Source of the DNA: Zhongshania marina
Lineage (GTDB): Bacteria > Pseudomonadota > Gammaproteobacteria > Pseudomonadales > Spongiibacteraceae
Assembly (NCBI RefSeq): GCF_002915595.1
Contig: NZ_PQGG01000007.1
Span: 1-64,000 of the forward strand
Length of the DNA: 64,000 nt
Direction: 5' to 3'
Position numbers and translations under genes: made by a program. This document shows positions 24,744 to 36,101 of the stretch, in pieces; position 1 is the stretch's first letter; each line of letters opens with the position of its first letter. A model generated the notes under the pieces. That model worked only from the letters and a program-made list of their open reading frames with translations, did not search any database and was not told where the DNA came from.

Positions 24744-25745
24744 ATGCGCGCTATAACCGTGACCAAACCCGCCTCACTCGACACCCTCACCGTAAGTGAA
24801 TTGCCCGACCCCACTCCAGCTCAAGGCGAAATACTTGTGCAATGGCGGGCAAGCTCGCTGAATTATCACGACTACCTTGTTGCGAATGGCAGCCTTCCCG
24901 TTGTGGACGGACGTATTCCACTTTCTGACGGTGCCGGCGATGTGATCGCGCTAGGCGAAGGCGTCACAAAGTGGAAGGTGGGCGATAAAGTCATGTCTAC
25001 CTTCTTTCCTAAATGGGTGGACGGCAGGGTCAATAAGGCCAAAACCATTGGCTTGGGCGGCGATACCGTCGACGGCTGCGCCGCAGACAAATCATGTGTG
25101 GCGCAGGACGCAGTAACCGCCATACCCGAGGCTTACAGCTACGCCGAAGCAGCGACCTTACCCTGCGCCGCATTAACAGCGTGGCGAGCACTGATGGTAG
25201 AAGGCGGCTTACAGGCAGGCGATAGCGTATTAGTGGAAGGCTCCGGCGGCATGTCAGTATTTGCTCTGCAATTTGCCAAAGCGGCCGGCGCTTACGTTTA
25301 CGCCACTACCTCAAATGACGACAAAATAGATCAACTCAAAAAACTAGGAGCGGATACCGTCATCAACTACAAAACCGATCCTAAGTGGGGAGCAACCATT
25401 AATAAGCTTTCTGGTGGCGGGGTCGACCATGTGTTGGATGTTGGCGGCAACACCACCCTCGGCCACTCCATCGACGCAGCGCGCGTCGGCGGACATATCT
25501 CACTCATCGGCATTCTCGGTGGCTTCACTGCAGAGATAATGTTGCCAAAATTATTTGGTAAGCAAATGCGGATGACGGGAATCTCAGTTGGCAGCGCAGA
25601 AATGCAGGATGCGATGGTAAGAGCCATAAATATTGCTGGAATTCGCCCAGTCATTGATCGCAGCTTTAGCCTAGAAGAACTCGGCGCCGCCTTCCGCTAC
25701 CAAGAAACCGGCCAGCACTTTGGCAAAATCGTTATCGAGTATTAA
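24744..25745 (+). CDS. Medium-chain (MDR) NAD(P)-dependent alcohol dehydrogenase
   Basis: A 333-residue MDR-superfamily oxidoreductase. The N-terminal GroES-like domain runs to about residue 125, and the nucleotide-binding Rossmann domain contains VLVEGSGGMSVFALQFAK. It lacks the four-cysteine structural zinc lobe of classical zinc alcohol dehydrogenases, which suggests a zinc-free or single-zinc reductase. GGAG lies six bases before the ATG. The stop region overlaps the end of the convergent HAD gene by 14 bases. Substrate is not readable from the sequence. Confidence 0.85.
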   Translation: MRAITVTKPASLDTLTVSELPDPTPAQGEILVQWRASSLNYHDYLVANGSLPVVDGRIPLSDGAGDVIALGEGVTKWKVGDKVMSTFFPKWVDGRVNKAKTIGLGGDTVDGCAADKSCVAQDAVTAIPEAYSYAEAATLPCAALTAWRALMVEGGLQAGDSVLVEGSGGMSVFALQFAKAAGAYVYATTSNDDKIDQLKKLGADTVINYKTDPKWGATINKLSGGGVDHVLDVGGNTTLGHSIDAARVGGHISLIGILGGFTAEIMLPKLFGKQMRMTGISVGSAEMQDAMVRAINIAGIRPVIDRSFSLEELGAAFRYQETGQHFGKIVIEY

Positions 25746-26328
25746 ACCCCGCCAACAAACTGGCTAACTGATCGAAATGGCGGATAGTGATATCCGCCTG
25801 ACCTGAATACTCGGAATTGCCACTGGGGTCATACAGGCAGCTCCGCATTCCCGCCGCAGCCGCCGCCTGTAAGTCATACACATAATCCCCGACGTAAATA
25901 GTATTTGCTGGCGCCACCGAAAACCTTGCAGCTAAATTTAGCAAGCCCGTCGGATCTGGCTTTGCCGGCGCATCTTCACGGCTGATTAAGGCAAGCGGTG
26001 GAATTCCTAGGCGACTTGCACACAAATCAAAAGCGGCGCGGGTATTTCTGGTCACAATTCCCGTAGCAATGTCCTGTTCGGCCAAAAACGCAAGCAAGGC
26101 CTTCGCCCCCGGCATCCACTCTGAATTCGCCGCCCCCGCCATTTCAAATTCATGAATCGTGTCTGCAGCTTTAGCGCGCTCCTTCGGGCAGGGTAACTCT
26201 GCCAAATACGCCAATAAATCTACCTTATCAGGCCATGCTAATTTTGTGCGCAAAGCGTGAAAATCCAAACCAGAATCAAGCAACGTGCCATCTAGATCGA
26301 AGAACACTGCGGACACATTTTTTAGCAT
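25732..26328 (-). CDS. HAD-superfamily hydrolase (Gph-like)
   Basis: A 198-residue HAD phosphatase. Motif I is FFDLDGTLLDS near residue 11, motif II threonine is in IVTRNT, and motifs III/IV are KPDP and YVGDYVYDL. The small cap domain fits phosphoglycolate-phosphatase-like enzymes that hydrolyse small sugar or glycolate phosphates. I set the start at ATG 26328, which keeps the usual MLKNVSAVFFDLDG opening. A longer frame would run into the ABC permease gene. It lies five bases downstream of the ABC permease and probably shares its transcript. Confidence 0.85.
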   Translation of the reverse strand: MLKNVSAVFFDLDGTLLDSGLDFHALRTKLAWPDKVDLLAYLAELPCPKERAKAADTIHEFEMAGAANSEWMPGAKALLAFLAEQDIATGIVTRNTRAAFDLCASRLGIPPLALISREDAPAKPDPTGLLNLAARFSVAPANTIYVGDYVYDLQAAAAAGMRSCLYDPSGNSEYSGQADITIRHFDQLASLLAGFNTR

Positions 26329-26333
26329 GAGGC

Positions 26334-27095
26334 TTAACTTTTTAACCGATAGCCGGTGCGGAATATCCACGCAATACCAAGCAGACACAACCCCATAAAT
26401 AATAAAATCATCGCCACGCTAACGCCGATATTCACATCCGCTACGCCGTAAAAACTCCAGCGAAACGCGCTGATCAAATACACTACTGGATTCGCCAAGG
26501 TGATGGACTGCCATAGCGGCGGCAACATACTGATCGAATAAAAACTACCCCCTAAAAATGTCAGCGGCGTAACAATCAACATGGGCACAACCTGTAGTTT
26601 TTCAAAACCGTCCGCCCAAATACCGATAATAAATCCGAACAAACTAAAGGTCGCTGCGGTAAGCACTAAAAAGGCCACCATCCAAAACGGATGAGCCACG
26701 TGGTAATCCACAAATAGATTTGCCGTAATTAAAATAATGCTACCAACGATGACGGACTTGGTGGTTGCCGCGCCGACATAGCCCAGCAGTATTTCCCGCA
26801 TAGATATCGGCGCCGATAAAATTTCGTAAATGGTGCCGTTGTATTTAGGAAAATAAATACCGAAGGAGGCGTTGGAAATACTCTCTGTCAGCAACGCCAA
26901 CATTACCAAGCCAGGAATAATAAATGCGCCGTAACTTACGCCATCGATCTCGACCATACGTGAACCAATAGCCGAACCAAACACCACAAAATATAACGAA
27001 GTCGATATTACTGGCGAGGCAATACTCTGCATAATGGTGCGCCAGGTGCGGTGCAATTCAAATTTGTATATTGCCTTAATTGCATGAAAATTCAT
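26334..27095 (-). CDS. ABC-2-type permease (YadH-like)
   Basis: An inner-membrane permease of 253 residues with about six transmembrane helices and the ABC-2 membrane pattern ([19 protein letters not shown] near residue 30; [13 protein letters not shown] near 190). It pairs with the ATPase gene just upstream, overlapping it by four bases (ATGA). Relatives such as YadH and DrrB export lipids, polysaccharide precursors or drugs; the substrate here is unknown. Confidence 0.9.
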   Translation of the reverse strand: MNFHAIKAIYKFELHRTWRTIMQSIASPVISTSLYFVVFGSAIGSRMVEIDGVSYGAFIIPGLVMLALLTESISNASFGIYFPKYNGTIYEILSAPISMREILLGYVGAATTKSVIVGSIILITANLFVDYHVAHPFWMVAFLVLTAATFSLFGFIIGIWADGFEKLQVVPMLIVTPLTFLGGSFYSISMLPPLWQSITLANPVVYLISAFRWSFYGVADVNIGVSVAMILLFMGLCLLGIAWIFRTGYRLKS

Positions 27096-28042
27096 TCGGC
27101 GGCCTCCGTGTCTGCGGTCGCGCGCTCACTGACCAAGCTCACGAATATCTCCTCGAGAGAACGCTGTTTAGAACGCAAATCTTTATAGTCGATGCCATGC
27201 TCATCAAGGCGGCGGAATAAATCTGCAATACCGGTTTGCTCACTTTGGGTATCAAAATGATAAATCAATTCAAGTCCATCATCGGTTAACGACAAGGGGT
27301 AGTCTTTTAATTCCGTCGGTAATTCAAGCAGAGGTTTTTGTAATTGCAGACGTAATTGCTTTTGTCCGAGCTTGTCCATTAGGGCGCTTTTTTCTTCGAC
27401 GAGAATGAGCTCACCACGGCTGATCACACCAATGCGATCAGCCATTTCTTCCGCTTCTTCAATATAGTGGGTAGTTAAAATAATGGTAACGCCGCGCTCG
27501 CGTAGGCCGCGAACCATCTCCCACATATCTCGCCGCAGCTCAACATCTACCCCTGCGGTGGGCTCATCGAGAAATAATATTTCCGGCTCATGGGATAAAG
27601 CCTTGGCAATCATTACCCGCCGCTTCATTCCCCCCGACAACTCCATAATCCGAGAGTCGCGTTTATCCCACAGGGATAATTGCCGCAATATTTGTTCTAT
27701 ATAGGCCTTGTTAGGCGGACGCCCAAACAGGCCGCGACTAAAGTTTACCGTCGATAACACGCTCTCAAAGCCATCAGTGCACAACTCCTGTGGCACCAAG
27801 CCAATTTTGCTGCGGGCGGCACGAAAATCTTTAATGATGTCGTGGCCATCTGCAGTTATATGACCCGAGCTAGGATTCACAATACCGCAGATAATACTAA
27901 TCATGGTGGTTTTGCCGGCGCCGTTGGGGCCAAGCAAAGCAAATATTTCACCCTGCTGAATATCTAAAGAAACATCGCGCAGTGCTTGAAATCCAGAATC
28001 GTAAACCTTGCTCAAATGTTGAACACTGATAATAGCTGACAC
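27092..28042 (-). CDS. ABC transporter ATP-binding protein (YadG-like)
   Basis: The ATPase partner of the ABC-2 permease downstream. Walker A is GPNGAGKTT near residue 36, the signature is LSGGMKRRV, and Walker B is [11 protein letters not shown]. The C-terminal extension after about residue 220 is typical of the drug/lipid export subfamily. I prefer the GTG at 28042, since GAGGA lies six bases upstream. A GTG two codons earlier would abut that site. Together with the permease it forms a half-and-half exporter, followed by a HAD phosphatase. Confidence 0.9.
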   Translation of the reverse strand: MSAIISVQHLSKVYDSGFQALRDVSLDIQQGEIFALLGPNGAGKTTMISIICGIVNPSSGHITADGHDIIKDFRAARSKIGLVPQELCTDGFESVLSTVNFSRGLFGRPPNKAYIEQILRQLSLWDKRDSRIMELSGGMKRRVMIAKALSHEPEILFLDEPTAGVDVELRRDMWEMVRGLRERGVTIILTTHYIEEAEEMADRIGVISRGELILVEEKSALMDKLGQKQLRLQLQKPLLELPTELKDYPLSLTDDGLELIYHFDTQSEQTGIADLFRRLDEHGIDYKDLRSKQRSLEEIFVSLVSERATADTEAAE

Positions 28043-28169
28043 GAACACTCCTCACTGACCACGGCTGAGATACAACACCGCATTGAAATTAAATCGCCCA
28101 AGAGTGTCGGCGATGTGGGGGAGCTTGGCAAGTGAAGTGCTAAAAACTACGCAGACAAATACGAGATCG

Positions 28170-28817
28170 CTAAGCCTGTATGTAAAGCTGCTGCCAAAAC
28201 ATCTTGGCAGCGGTATCACTCATCACATTGATCGCAGTGGCGTCGAGGTAGATACCGTCTATCAATAAACGGCTCATACCGTGCAGGGTGGACCAACTCA
28301 CCTGAGCAAAACGCAGCGCATCAACAGTGCTCGTGCTAATAGATTGCTGCCACAAACGAATCTGCTCGATATACACCTTAAAGGCATTGTGGGCCTCAAG
28401 CCTCAAGGATTCGGTAAGCTGCTCGGACTTCCACAAACGCGCGCCGAACATCAACTCATAATATTCCGCATTGTCGATAGAAAACTGCACATACCGATGC
28501 ACAAACAATCGTACCGCAGCTTCACTGATTTCTGCCCCTTCAACATAGGGCGGCGTGCGCACAACCTCACGTAAACGGCGAAAACCCTCTTCAGCAACAC
28601 CGCACAACAAGGCCTGCTTGTCTTTGAAATGGTGGTAAGGCGCGGTGCGGGAGACACCGAGATTTTGCGCTAATTTCCTCATCGACAAGCCCGCCTCACC
28701 CTCTTCTTTTAGCAAACGAGCGGCTTCGTCCAATATTTGGCGACGCAAATCCCCGTGGTGATAGGGCTTATCACCCGATTCACAGGGTTCGACTAAAGAT
28801 GATTGGCGGTTTGTCAT
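28170..28817 (-). CDS. TetR/AcrR-family transcriptional regulator
   Basis: A 215-residue regulator. The N-terminal helix-turn-helix (about residues 24-68) reads LSMRKLAQNLGVSRTAPYHHF. The C-terminal ligand domain ends in a TetR_C WHG-like region (SWSTLHGMSRLLIDG). It is divergent from fadH with a 148-base gap that carries two TTGACAC repeats, so it probably controls fadH and itself, perhaps sensing an acyl-CoA or fatty acid. Binding and ligand are inference. Confidence 0.88.
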   Translation of the reverse strand: MTNRQSSLVEPCESGDKPYHHGDLRRQILDEAARLLKEEGEAGLSMRKLAQNLGVSRTAPYHHFKDKQALLCGVAEEGFRRLREVVRTPPYVEGAEISEAAVRLFVHRYVQFSIDNAEYYELMFGARLWKSEQLTESLRLEAHNAFKVYIEQIRLWQQSISTSTVDALRFAQVSWSTLHGMSRLLIDGIYLDATAINVMSDTAAKMFWQQLYIQA

Positions 28818-28839
28818 GGCAACAATTTACCAAGCAATC

Positions 28840-28887
28840 TTGACACTGTCCATATTGAGCATTAATCTCAGCAAACTTGACACCGTC
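28840..28887 (+). promoter_or_regulatory. Two TTGACAC(T/C)GTC repeats between the TetR gene and fadH
   Basis: TTGACACTGTC (28840-28850) and TTGACACCGTC (28877-28887) differ at one base and are spaced 37 bases apart. Each contains a consensus -35 hexamer, and the first has the GACA-C-TGTC dyad. They could be tandem promoters for fadH, operator sites for the TetR protein, or both. A TATTAA 15 bases after the second is a possible -10. Confidence 0.35.
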
Positions 28888-28923
28888 TAGTTTGCCTTAT
28901 TAAACCCTAAGCGGTGTCGCTAG

Positions 28924-30981
<2,058 letters not shown>

Positions 30982-30993
30982 TAAGCAATCCAC

Positions 30994-31020
30994 GGCGGGG
31001 GAGCACTTATCTCCTCCGCC
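30994..31020. terminator. GC-rich hairpin after fadH
   Basis: GGCGGGGGAG and CTCCTCCGCC pair over 10 positions with one mismatch and a 7-base loop, starting 12 bases after the fadH stop. There is no T-run. The remaining intergenic DNA up to 31278 shows no gene or other structure that I can support. Confidence 0.45.
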
Positions 31021-31278
31021 ACCCTCACACAGATAAACCTTGCTGCCGTAAACCTGGCTATGCAATAAAACCCCGCGCACTGTATTTCTCCGCCACATCT
31101 ATAGGTTAGGATTGAGAATTCTCATAGAATTTGCTGCAAGCACGCAATCAATAGGGATAATCCCCAAGGGCCTACTCGGAACCAAAGTACTAACTTAGGC
31201 ATCAAAACACCATCTTTCTCACACCAGCCGCACACTGAATTTTGTCGCCACCACCCGCGACCTTATGCAAGGATCTGA

Positions 31279-32220
31279 ATGCCTCCATCACAAACTCTAT
31301 TGCGCACCACCGCGATACTCCTGCTTTCACTTTTATTTGCGGCGGCCGTAGATGCCGATCCGCAGCGCCAACGCATTGAGGTGCGCAGTACTTGGTTGAC
31401 AGAAATGAGCGGCGTTGCCGCCAGCCAAATTCATGCAAATCACTACTGGGCACACAACGATAGCGGTGACCGTGGACGCTTATTTTCCTTCGACAACAAG
31501 GGCAATATGCTCACTGAATTGCGCATAGACGGCAGCAGCGCCTTTGACTGGGAGGATATGACAAGCTTTAAAGACAGCAGTGGAGCCTACTTATTAATTG
31601 GTGATATTGGCGACAATATGATGCTGCGTCCCTTTGCTGATGTTTATCTAGTAAAAGAACCAAGAGATGTTAGCAAAGCAATTACCCACGCAAAGGTTGG
31701 CAGACATTATTCACTGATTTACGAAGACGGCCCCCACGACGCTGAAGCGATTGCCGTTGATGTCGCCGAACGCTTTGTTTATATCCTCACAAAACGCGAC
31801 ACCCACCCTAGGCTATATCGCTTTTCCTTGGATGCAATAGCCGGCAAGGCTATTCCACTGAATTACCTCGGAGAAATACGCAGCATTCCTAGCGTCGAAA
31901 ATCACAAGGCTCAGCGCCAAGGCGGTATCAGTGGCGGCTCGCCAACAGCGATGGAGTTTAATGCAGATGGCGATATGGCAATGATCGTGACACTGCGGAA
32001 CACCTATTATTTTAGACGCGGAAAAAATCAAAGCTGGTTGCAGGCACTCAATAAAACGCCATTTGCACGCACACCTAATCGCCTACGCCAAGTTGAGTCC
32101 GGCACATTTACAAAAGACGGCAAGCAGGTATTAATTGGGTCAGAAGGGCGGCCAGCAGTATTGGAATTTGTCGATATACCAGCGCAATCAAAAGAAAAAG
32201 AAAAAGAAAAAGAAAAATAA
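31279..32220 (+). CDS. Secreted propeller-like protein of unknown function
   Basis: A 313-residue protein with a signal peptide (about 1-26, ending in AVDA). The mature part carries motifs that recur in a family of secreted beta-propeller-like proteins: YWAHNDSGDRGRLFSF, FDWEDM, LIGDIGDN and HDAEAIAVD. The acidic Asp/Asn clusters suggest metal binding. I do not know a confirmed function. The C-terminus is a lysine/glutamate run, KEKEKEKEK, encoded by a GAAAAA hexamer array. A hairpin terminator follows. Confidence 0.7.
   Translation: MPPSQTLLRTTAILLLSLLFAAAVDADPQRQRIEVRSTWLTEMSGVAASQIHANHYWAHNDSGDRGRLFSFDNKGNMLTELRIDGSSAFDWEDMTSFKDSSGAYLLIGDIGDNMMLRPFADVYLVKEPRDVSKAITHAKVGRHYSLIYEDGPHDAEAIAVDVAERFVYILTKRDTHPRLYRFSLDAIAGKAIPLNYLGEIRSIPSVENHKAQRQGGISGGSPTAMEFNADGDMAMIVTLRNTYYFRRGKNQSWLQALNKTPFARTPNRLRQVESGTFTKDGKQVLIGSEGRPAVLEFVDIPAQSKEKEKEKEK
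32189..32218 (+). repeat. Hexanucleotide GAAAAA microsatellite at a gene 3' end
   Basis: About four and a half copies of GAAAAA run into the stop codon and encode alternating Lys-Glu. Changes of whole units keep the frame and alter only tail length, while single-base slippage in the A-runs would shift the stop codon. Confidence 0.75.
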
Positions 32221-32224
32221 GACT

Positions 32225-32247
32225 GCCGGCACAAGATCTGTGCCGGC
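32225..32247. terminator. Bidirectional hairpin terminator
   Basis: GCCGGCACA (32225-32233) and TGTGCCGGC (32239-32247) form a perfect 9-bp stem with a 5-base loop, then GCATTTATTTA. It sits in the 35-base gap between convergent genes. Confidence 0.7.
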
Positions 32248-32255
32248 GCATTTAT

Positions 32256-32651
32256 TTAGGCCGCGATAGCCGGTGTGATGCACAGCAGCGTTAAAATCAC
32301 GCCAATGCCAGCAAGCCACACCAAGCTGCGCAAGGTCGCCCAATTTTGCAAATAGCAGATGGTAAAAAGAACGCGAACCCCAATATACGACATCGCCAGC
32401 TGATTCACGCAAGCCTGCTCGGCACCACCAAACTGCGCAATAATCACCGCCGCTGCAAACAGCGGAAACCCTTCAAACCCGTTTTGCATAGCCGCCACTG
32501 CACGGGCGCGACGCCCATCCAAGCGCGCCATCCACTCCCGTGGATGATTATTATCAAAACGGCCAATTTCCGGATTACCCAGCTTCGCAATTAACGCCGT
32601 TAAACCTGGCATAAGACCCGCGACGAACACACACCAAAACGCGATACTCAT
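32256..32651 (-). CDS. MAPEG-family membrane protein
   Basis: A 131-residue integral membrane protein with about four helices. The conserved MAPEG region reads ARAVAAMQNGFEGFPLFAAA with the usual R/N/E set, followed by SYIGVRVLFTICYL. Eukaryotic members act in eicosanoid and glutathione metabolism; the role of bacterial members is mostly unknown. The gene stands alone, convergent with the secreted protein gene. Confidence 0.85.
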   Translation of the reverse strand: MSIAFWCVFVAGLMPGLTALIAKLGNPEIGRFDNNHPREWMARLDGRRARAVAAMQNGFEGFPLFAAAVIIAQFGGAEQACVNQLAMSYIGVRVLFTICYLQNWATLRSLVWLAGIGVILTLLCITPAIAA

Positions 32652-32790
32652 ATTACTTCCCCCAAAATACTAGCTATTAAGTTTATTTTTCTTTTACCAC
32701 TTTCAAGGGCGTTCACTATTGTGAAGCCATCTACAAAACACCGCAGTTTGGCTAACTGCAGCGTAATATTCTTTTGAAATTGTATAGTCA

Positions 32791-33513
32791 TTAATCCGAT
32801 TTATTTGGCTTAACTAAGGCTCTCAGCCAATTAAAAAAGCCGTTTTCCTGCAGCACCATTTTATCTACACCATCAAAAAATTTCTCTAACTGCTCAGGCT
32901 CAGCAAAATAATCAGCGCGGGTTTTCATTTCGATATTTGGATCAAGTGTTTTAACGACGACAGCCGGATTCCCCGCCACAATCACGTTTGCCGGCACGTC
33001 TTTAGTGACAACTGCGCAGGCGGCCACAACACTGTTTTCACCAATCGACACGCCCTTCAAAACTGTGCAGCGATCGCCCAGCCAAACATTATTTGCGATA
33101 TGCACCGGCGTAAGTGCATTGCTGCGACTGCTGCGGTCATATAGATCGTGCCAATCGCTATCAGTGATATACACACCATTGGCCATCATAACGCTGTCGC
33201 CAATAATAATTTCGTGGGCGGCGGAGATGCGGGTGCCAGGGCTAATTAATACATAATCGCCAATTTTAATGCGGCCACTTTTTTCATCAGCACCCCACAC
33301 CCCTATCTTTACGCGATTGTCAGGTTCACCAATCACCGTAGCGCATTTCCCAATCTCGATATTTGGCCCAGAGATGGAGATATACCAAGGCTTCATAAAA
33401 GTGGGATAATCACCGAGATAGTCGCAAGCAGGCTTCAGAAAATGCTGTGTGTACCACGCACGAAAGCGCAAATAATTTTTTTTAACCCAATAGGGTCTTC
33501 TGTCCTGCCGCAT
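32791..33513 (-). CDS. Hexapeptide-repeat acyltransferase (WbbJ-like)
   Basis: A 240-residue left-handed beta-helix protein with hexapeptide-type turns from about residue 70 to 185 (IKIGDYVLISPGTRISAAHE, VWLGDRCTVLKGVSIGENSV). The histidine in SDWHDL is a candidate catalytic residue. Relatives acetylate sugars of O-antigen or capsule, or xenobiotics. An N-terminal extension of about 60 residues precedes the helix. It stands alone, not in a polysaccharide cluster, so the substrate is unknown. Confidence 0.82.
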   Translation of the reverse strand: MRQDRRPYWVKKNYLRFRAWYTQHFLKPACDYLGDYPTFMKPWYISISGPNIEIGKCATVIGEPDNRVKIGVWGADEKSGRIKIGDYVLISPGTRISAAHEIIIGDSVMMANGVYITDSDWHDLYDRSSRSNALTPVHIANNVWLGDRCTVLKGVSIGENSVVAACAVVTKDVPANVIVAGNPAVVVKTLDPNIEMKTRADYFAEPEQLEKFFDGVDKMVLQENGFFNWLRALVKPNKSD

Positions 33514-33591
33514 TAGTTATCCATCATTATTATGATGGGCTAGTGTCGCAAGGGAGGCCAGGCAGGGCAATCGGTTCAACGTTACCAATTC

Positions 33592-34278
33592 ATGAAAAAA
33601 CGCAGCGACAACAGTCCACCGCGAGAAGTGACTAGCAATCAATCTGACCTCCACCCCAACTTAGCAACAACGGTGAACAAGCACCTGCGCCACCGCTTTC
33701 AAAAGCCCTACGCGGATCACAATATCGAGGCATTTAAACAGGCCTGCGCGTGGCTAGCCGAACGGCCTAGCCCGATAATCCTAGACTCCTTTTGCGGCAC
33801 CGGCGAAAGCAGCCGCCAACTTGCAAGGCAATTTCCCAGTGCAGTGGTCATTGGCGTCGATAAATCTGCCGCACGCTTGCAGCGCCATCAAGCTCAGGGC
33901 GATGAAATCGTCGATAACTACTTGCTCCTGCGCGCCGACGTCGACGATTTTTGGCGTTTAGCCGCCGAGGCCAACTGGCGATTGCAGCAGCACTATTTGC
34001 TCTACCCCAACCCCTGGCCTAAAAGCGCGCAACTGCAGTATCGCGTGCACGGCTCTGCGGTTTTCCCAGCCTTGCTCCAACTCGGCGGCTCGGTGACGCT
34101 GCGCAGCAACTGGAAGTTATATGTTGAGGAATTTGCCACCGCACTCACTCTCGCTGGGTACAAGGCTCTGGCGAGACCCTATCTACCCGAAAAGACGATC
34201 ACCGCCTTCGAGCGCAAATATCACCTCGCAGAGCAAGCCCTGTGGGAGTGTCGCTGCGCAATAAATTCGGGCAGTTAA
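33592..34278 (+). CDS. TrmB-like SAM-dependent methyltransferase
   Basis: A 228-residue Rossmann methyltransferase. The SAM-binding motif ILDSFCGTGESSRQLA is near residue 63. The segment LLYPNPWPKSAQLQYRVHG near 142 resembles the LxFPDPWPKxRHxKRR block of TrmB, which makes m7G46 in tRNA. Here the first Asp of that block is Asn and the following basic run is lost (SAQLQYR in place of the usual KRH-rich stretch). It is therefore probably a paralogue with altered substrate rather than the housekeeping TrmB. It precedes cysE by 59 bases. Confidence 0.7.
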   Translation: MKKRSDNSPPREVTSNQSDLHPNLATTVNKHLRHRFQKPYADHNIEAFKQACAWLAERPSPIILDSFCGTGESSRQLARQFPSAVVIGVDKSAARLQRHQAQGDEIVDNYLLLRADVDDFWRLAAEANWRLQQHYLLYPNPWPKSAQLQYRVHGSAVFPALLQLGGSVTLRSNWKLYVEEFATALTLAGYKALARPYLPEKTITAFERKYHLAEQALWECRCAINSGS

Positions 34279-34358
34279 GTCAGACGCGGCGGGCCTCTAT
34301 TATCTAGCCCGTCGGCGGCGTTATACTAGGGCTACATTTGACGACACCAAAATTAACG

Positions 34359-35171
34359 ATGAGCACTCTCGCAGAAAAAACCGCTATCACCCAAGACCCC
34401 GTTTGGCAGACCATCCGCAAGGAAACTGCTTGCGAGGTTGAGCGCGAGCCTGTGCTCGCCAGCTTTTTACACGCGACTATCCTGAATCACGACAGCCTTG
34501 AAACAGCCTTGAGTTTCCACCTCGCGCATATTCTAAATAGCCCCGCCGCCTCAGCTCTATTAGTTCGTGAAGTGATTGAGAAGGCCTTTGCCGCCGACGC
34601 CAGCATTGGCCGTGCGATACGTGCGGATATCTGCGCAGTGTTTGAGCGCGACTCGGCCTGCTCTAGCCTTTCGGTGCCATTTTTGTACTTTAAAGGTTTT
34701 CACGCTCTGCAGTCGTATCGCATTGCCCATTGGCTGTGGGAGCAAGGCCGTACGTCATTAGCCTTGTTTTTTCAGAACCGTATATCCTGCGAATTCGGCG
34801 TTGATATTCATCCTGCCGCGAAAATCGGTCGCGGCATTTTAATGGATCACGCCACCGGTATTGTGATTGGCGAAACCGCCGTGGTTGGCAACAATGTATC
34901 AATTATGCAATCGGTCACTCTGGGTGGAACCGGTAAGGAAGAGGGCGACCGCCATCCCAAAGTCGCCGACGGCGTGCTACTCAGCGCCGGCGCAAAGGTA
35001 CTCGGCAATATTCATATTGGGGAAGGTGCGCAGGTTGTGGCGGGAAGCGTGGTATTGCGGGATGTGCCTGCCCACACTGTCGTTGCTGGTGTCCCCGCAA
35101 AGGTGATCGGCAAGCCAGATTGCGCCGCACCGGCACTGTCTATGAATCATCGCGCCTGCTGCGACGAGTAA
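34359..35171 (+). CDS. cysE: Serine O-acetyltransferase
   Basis: CysE acetylates serine with acetyl-CoA, the first step of cysteine synthesis. The 270-residue protein has the N-terminal helical CysE domain (about 10-140) and a beta-helix domain with GVDIHPAAKIGRGILMDHAT, GIVIGETAVVG and GGTGKEEGDRHPK. Active-site histidines lie in MDHATG and GDRHPK. The long E. coli-type architecture suggests feedback inhibition by cysteine through the C-terminus. I chose the ATG at 34359; an in-frame TTG at 34338 would add seven residues. Confidence 0.94.
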   Translation: MSTLAEKTAITQDPVWQTIRKETACEVEREPVLASFLHATILNHDSLETALSFHLAHILNSPAASALLVREVIEKAFAADASIGRAIRADICAVFERDSACSSLSVPFLYFKGFHALQSYRIAHWLWEQGRTSLALFFQNRISCEFGVDIHPAAKIGRGILMDHATGIVIGETAVVGNNVSIMQSVTLGGTGKEEGDRHPKVADGVLLSAGAKVLGNIHIGEGAQVVAGSVVLRDVPAHTVVAGVPAKVIGKPDCAAPALSMNHRACCDE

Positions 35172-35199
35172 ACTCGTCGCGCGGGCAATCTTCTAATAA

Positions 35200-35994
35200 T
35201 CAACGCTTGCAAGAAGGCCGAATACCGTTTGCTTGCGCCTTCTGGTACAGCGGCTTCGCGGTGAGCATTTGTTTTTGCAAATCTTTTATACGCGATTCGT
35301 GAGAAGGGTGAGTAGACATAAACTCTGGTGGTTGCCCTTGGCTCAACGCCCCCATATTTTGCCACAGAGCCACGCTGGCCTCTGGGTTAAAGCCAGACTT
35401 AGCCATTAGGTCTAAACCAACAATATCCGCCTCAGACTCTTGCGCGCGACCGTAGGGCAACACCACACCGTATTGAGTACCTAAACCTAACAGGCCCATT
35501 ACCGTTTCTTTGCCAGCGCCTTCACCCAGTAGTACGCCAATTAACTGGGTACCTGTGCCGGCAACGCTTTGCAGTGACATCCGCTCTGCACTGTGGTGTG
35601 CCAATACGTGCCCCACTTCATGACCTATTACTGTGGCGAGCTGATCGGCATTTTTAGCAACTTGTAATATACCGGTGTGTACGCCAATTTTCTTACCAGG
35701 CAAGGCAAAGGCGTTTGCCGATTTCTCTTCGAACACCACCACTTCCCAGCTACCACGCCACTCTGCGGGCAAAGAAACGGTAATCGCATCGGCAATACAA
35801 CTTACATAACGGTTCGTTGCACTGTCTTTGCTGATAGTCATTTTCTTTTTCATTTCATCAAATGCCGTGCCGCCCATTTGCGACATTTCGCCATCTGAAA
35901 ATAACAGCATCTGACGTCGTCCCGTTGGCGACTCAGCACAAGAGGCAAGTAAGCTCGCTAATACTATTGCCAAAATCGGCTTGAACATTGTCAT
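35200..35994 (-). CDS. M48-family metalloprotease lipoprotein (LoiP/YggG-like)
   Basis: A 264-residue periplasmic lipoprotein protease. The signal peptide ends in LLASC (C19). The zinc site is HEVGH at residues 125-129, with the third ligand in ESEADIVGLDLM. Relatives such as LoiP and BepA act in outer-membrane protein quality control, which is the likely role here. A second in-frame ATG two codons in is equally possible as the start. It converges on cysE with a 28-base gap lacking a clear terminator. Confidence 0.9.
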   Translation of the reverse strand: MTMFKPILAIVLASLLASCAESPTGRRQMLLFSDGEMSQMGGTAFDEMKKKMTISKDSATNRYVSCIADAITVSLPAEWRGSWEVVVFEEKSANAFALPGKKIGVHTGILQVAKNADQLATVIGHEVGHVLAHHSAERMSLQSVAGTGTQLIGVLLGEGAGKETVMGLLGLGTQYGVVLPYGRAQESEADIVGLDLMAKSGFNPEASVALWQNMGALSQGQPPEFMSTHPSHESRIKDLQKQMLTAKPLYQKAQANGIRPSCKR

Positions 35995-36101
35995 AAATTT
36001 CCCCGCATGGATCTGCTATTTTGCAGCTATGATGGCATAGCCTTTAAGTTGATGAACGATATAAGTGTAGTCTGCCAGATAACGATAATGGAGTGTATAG
36101 C

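Noticed and set aside
25732-25745. 14-base overlap of convergent dehydrogenase and HAD gene ends as a regulatory feature
   Set aside because: Short tail-to-tail overlaps are common and need no special explanation.
30982-31278. Small gene in the gap after fadH
   Set aside because: No frame has a convincing start, ribosome-binding site or family match; only a hairpin near 31000 is supported.
35120-35365. Frames on both strands over the cysE/M48 junction
   Set aside because: They are shadows of the two convergent genes.
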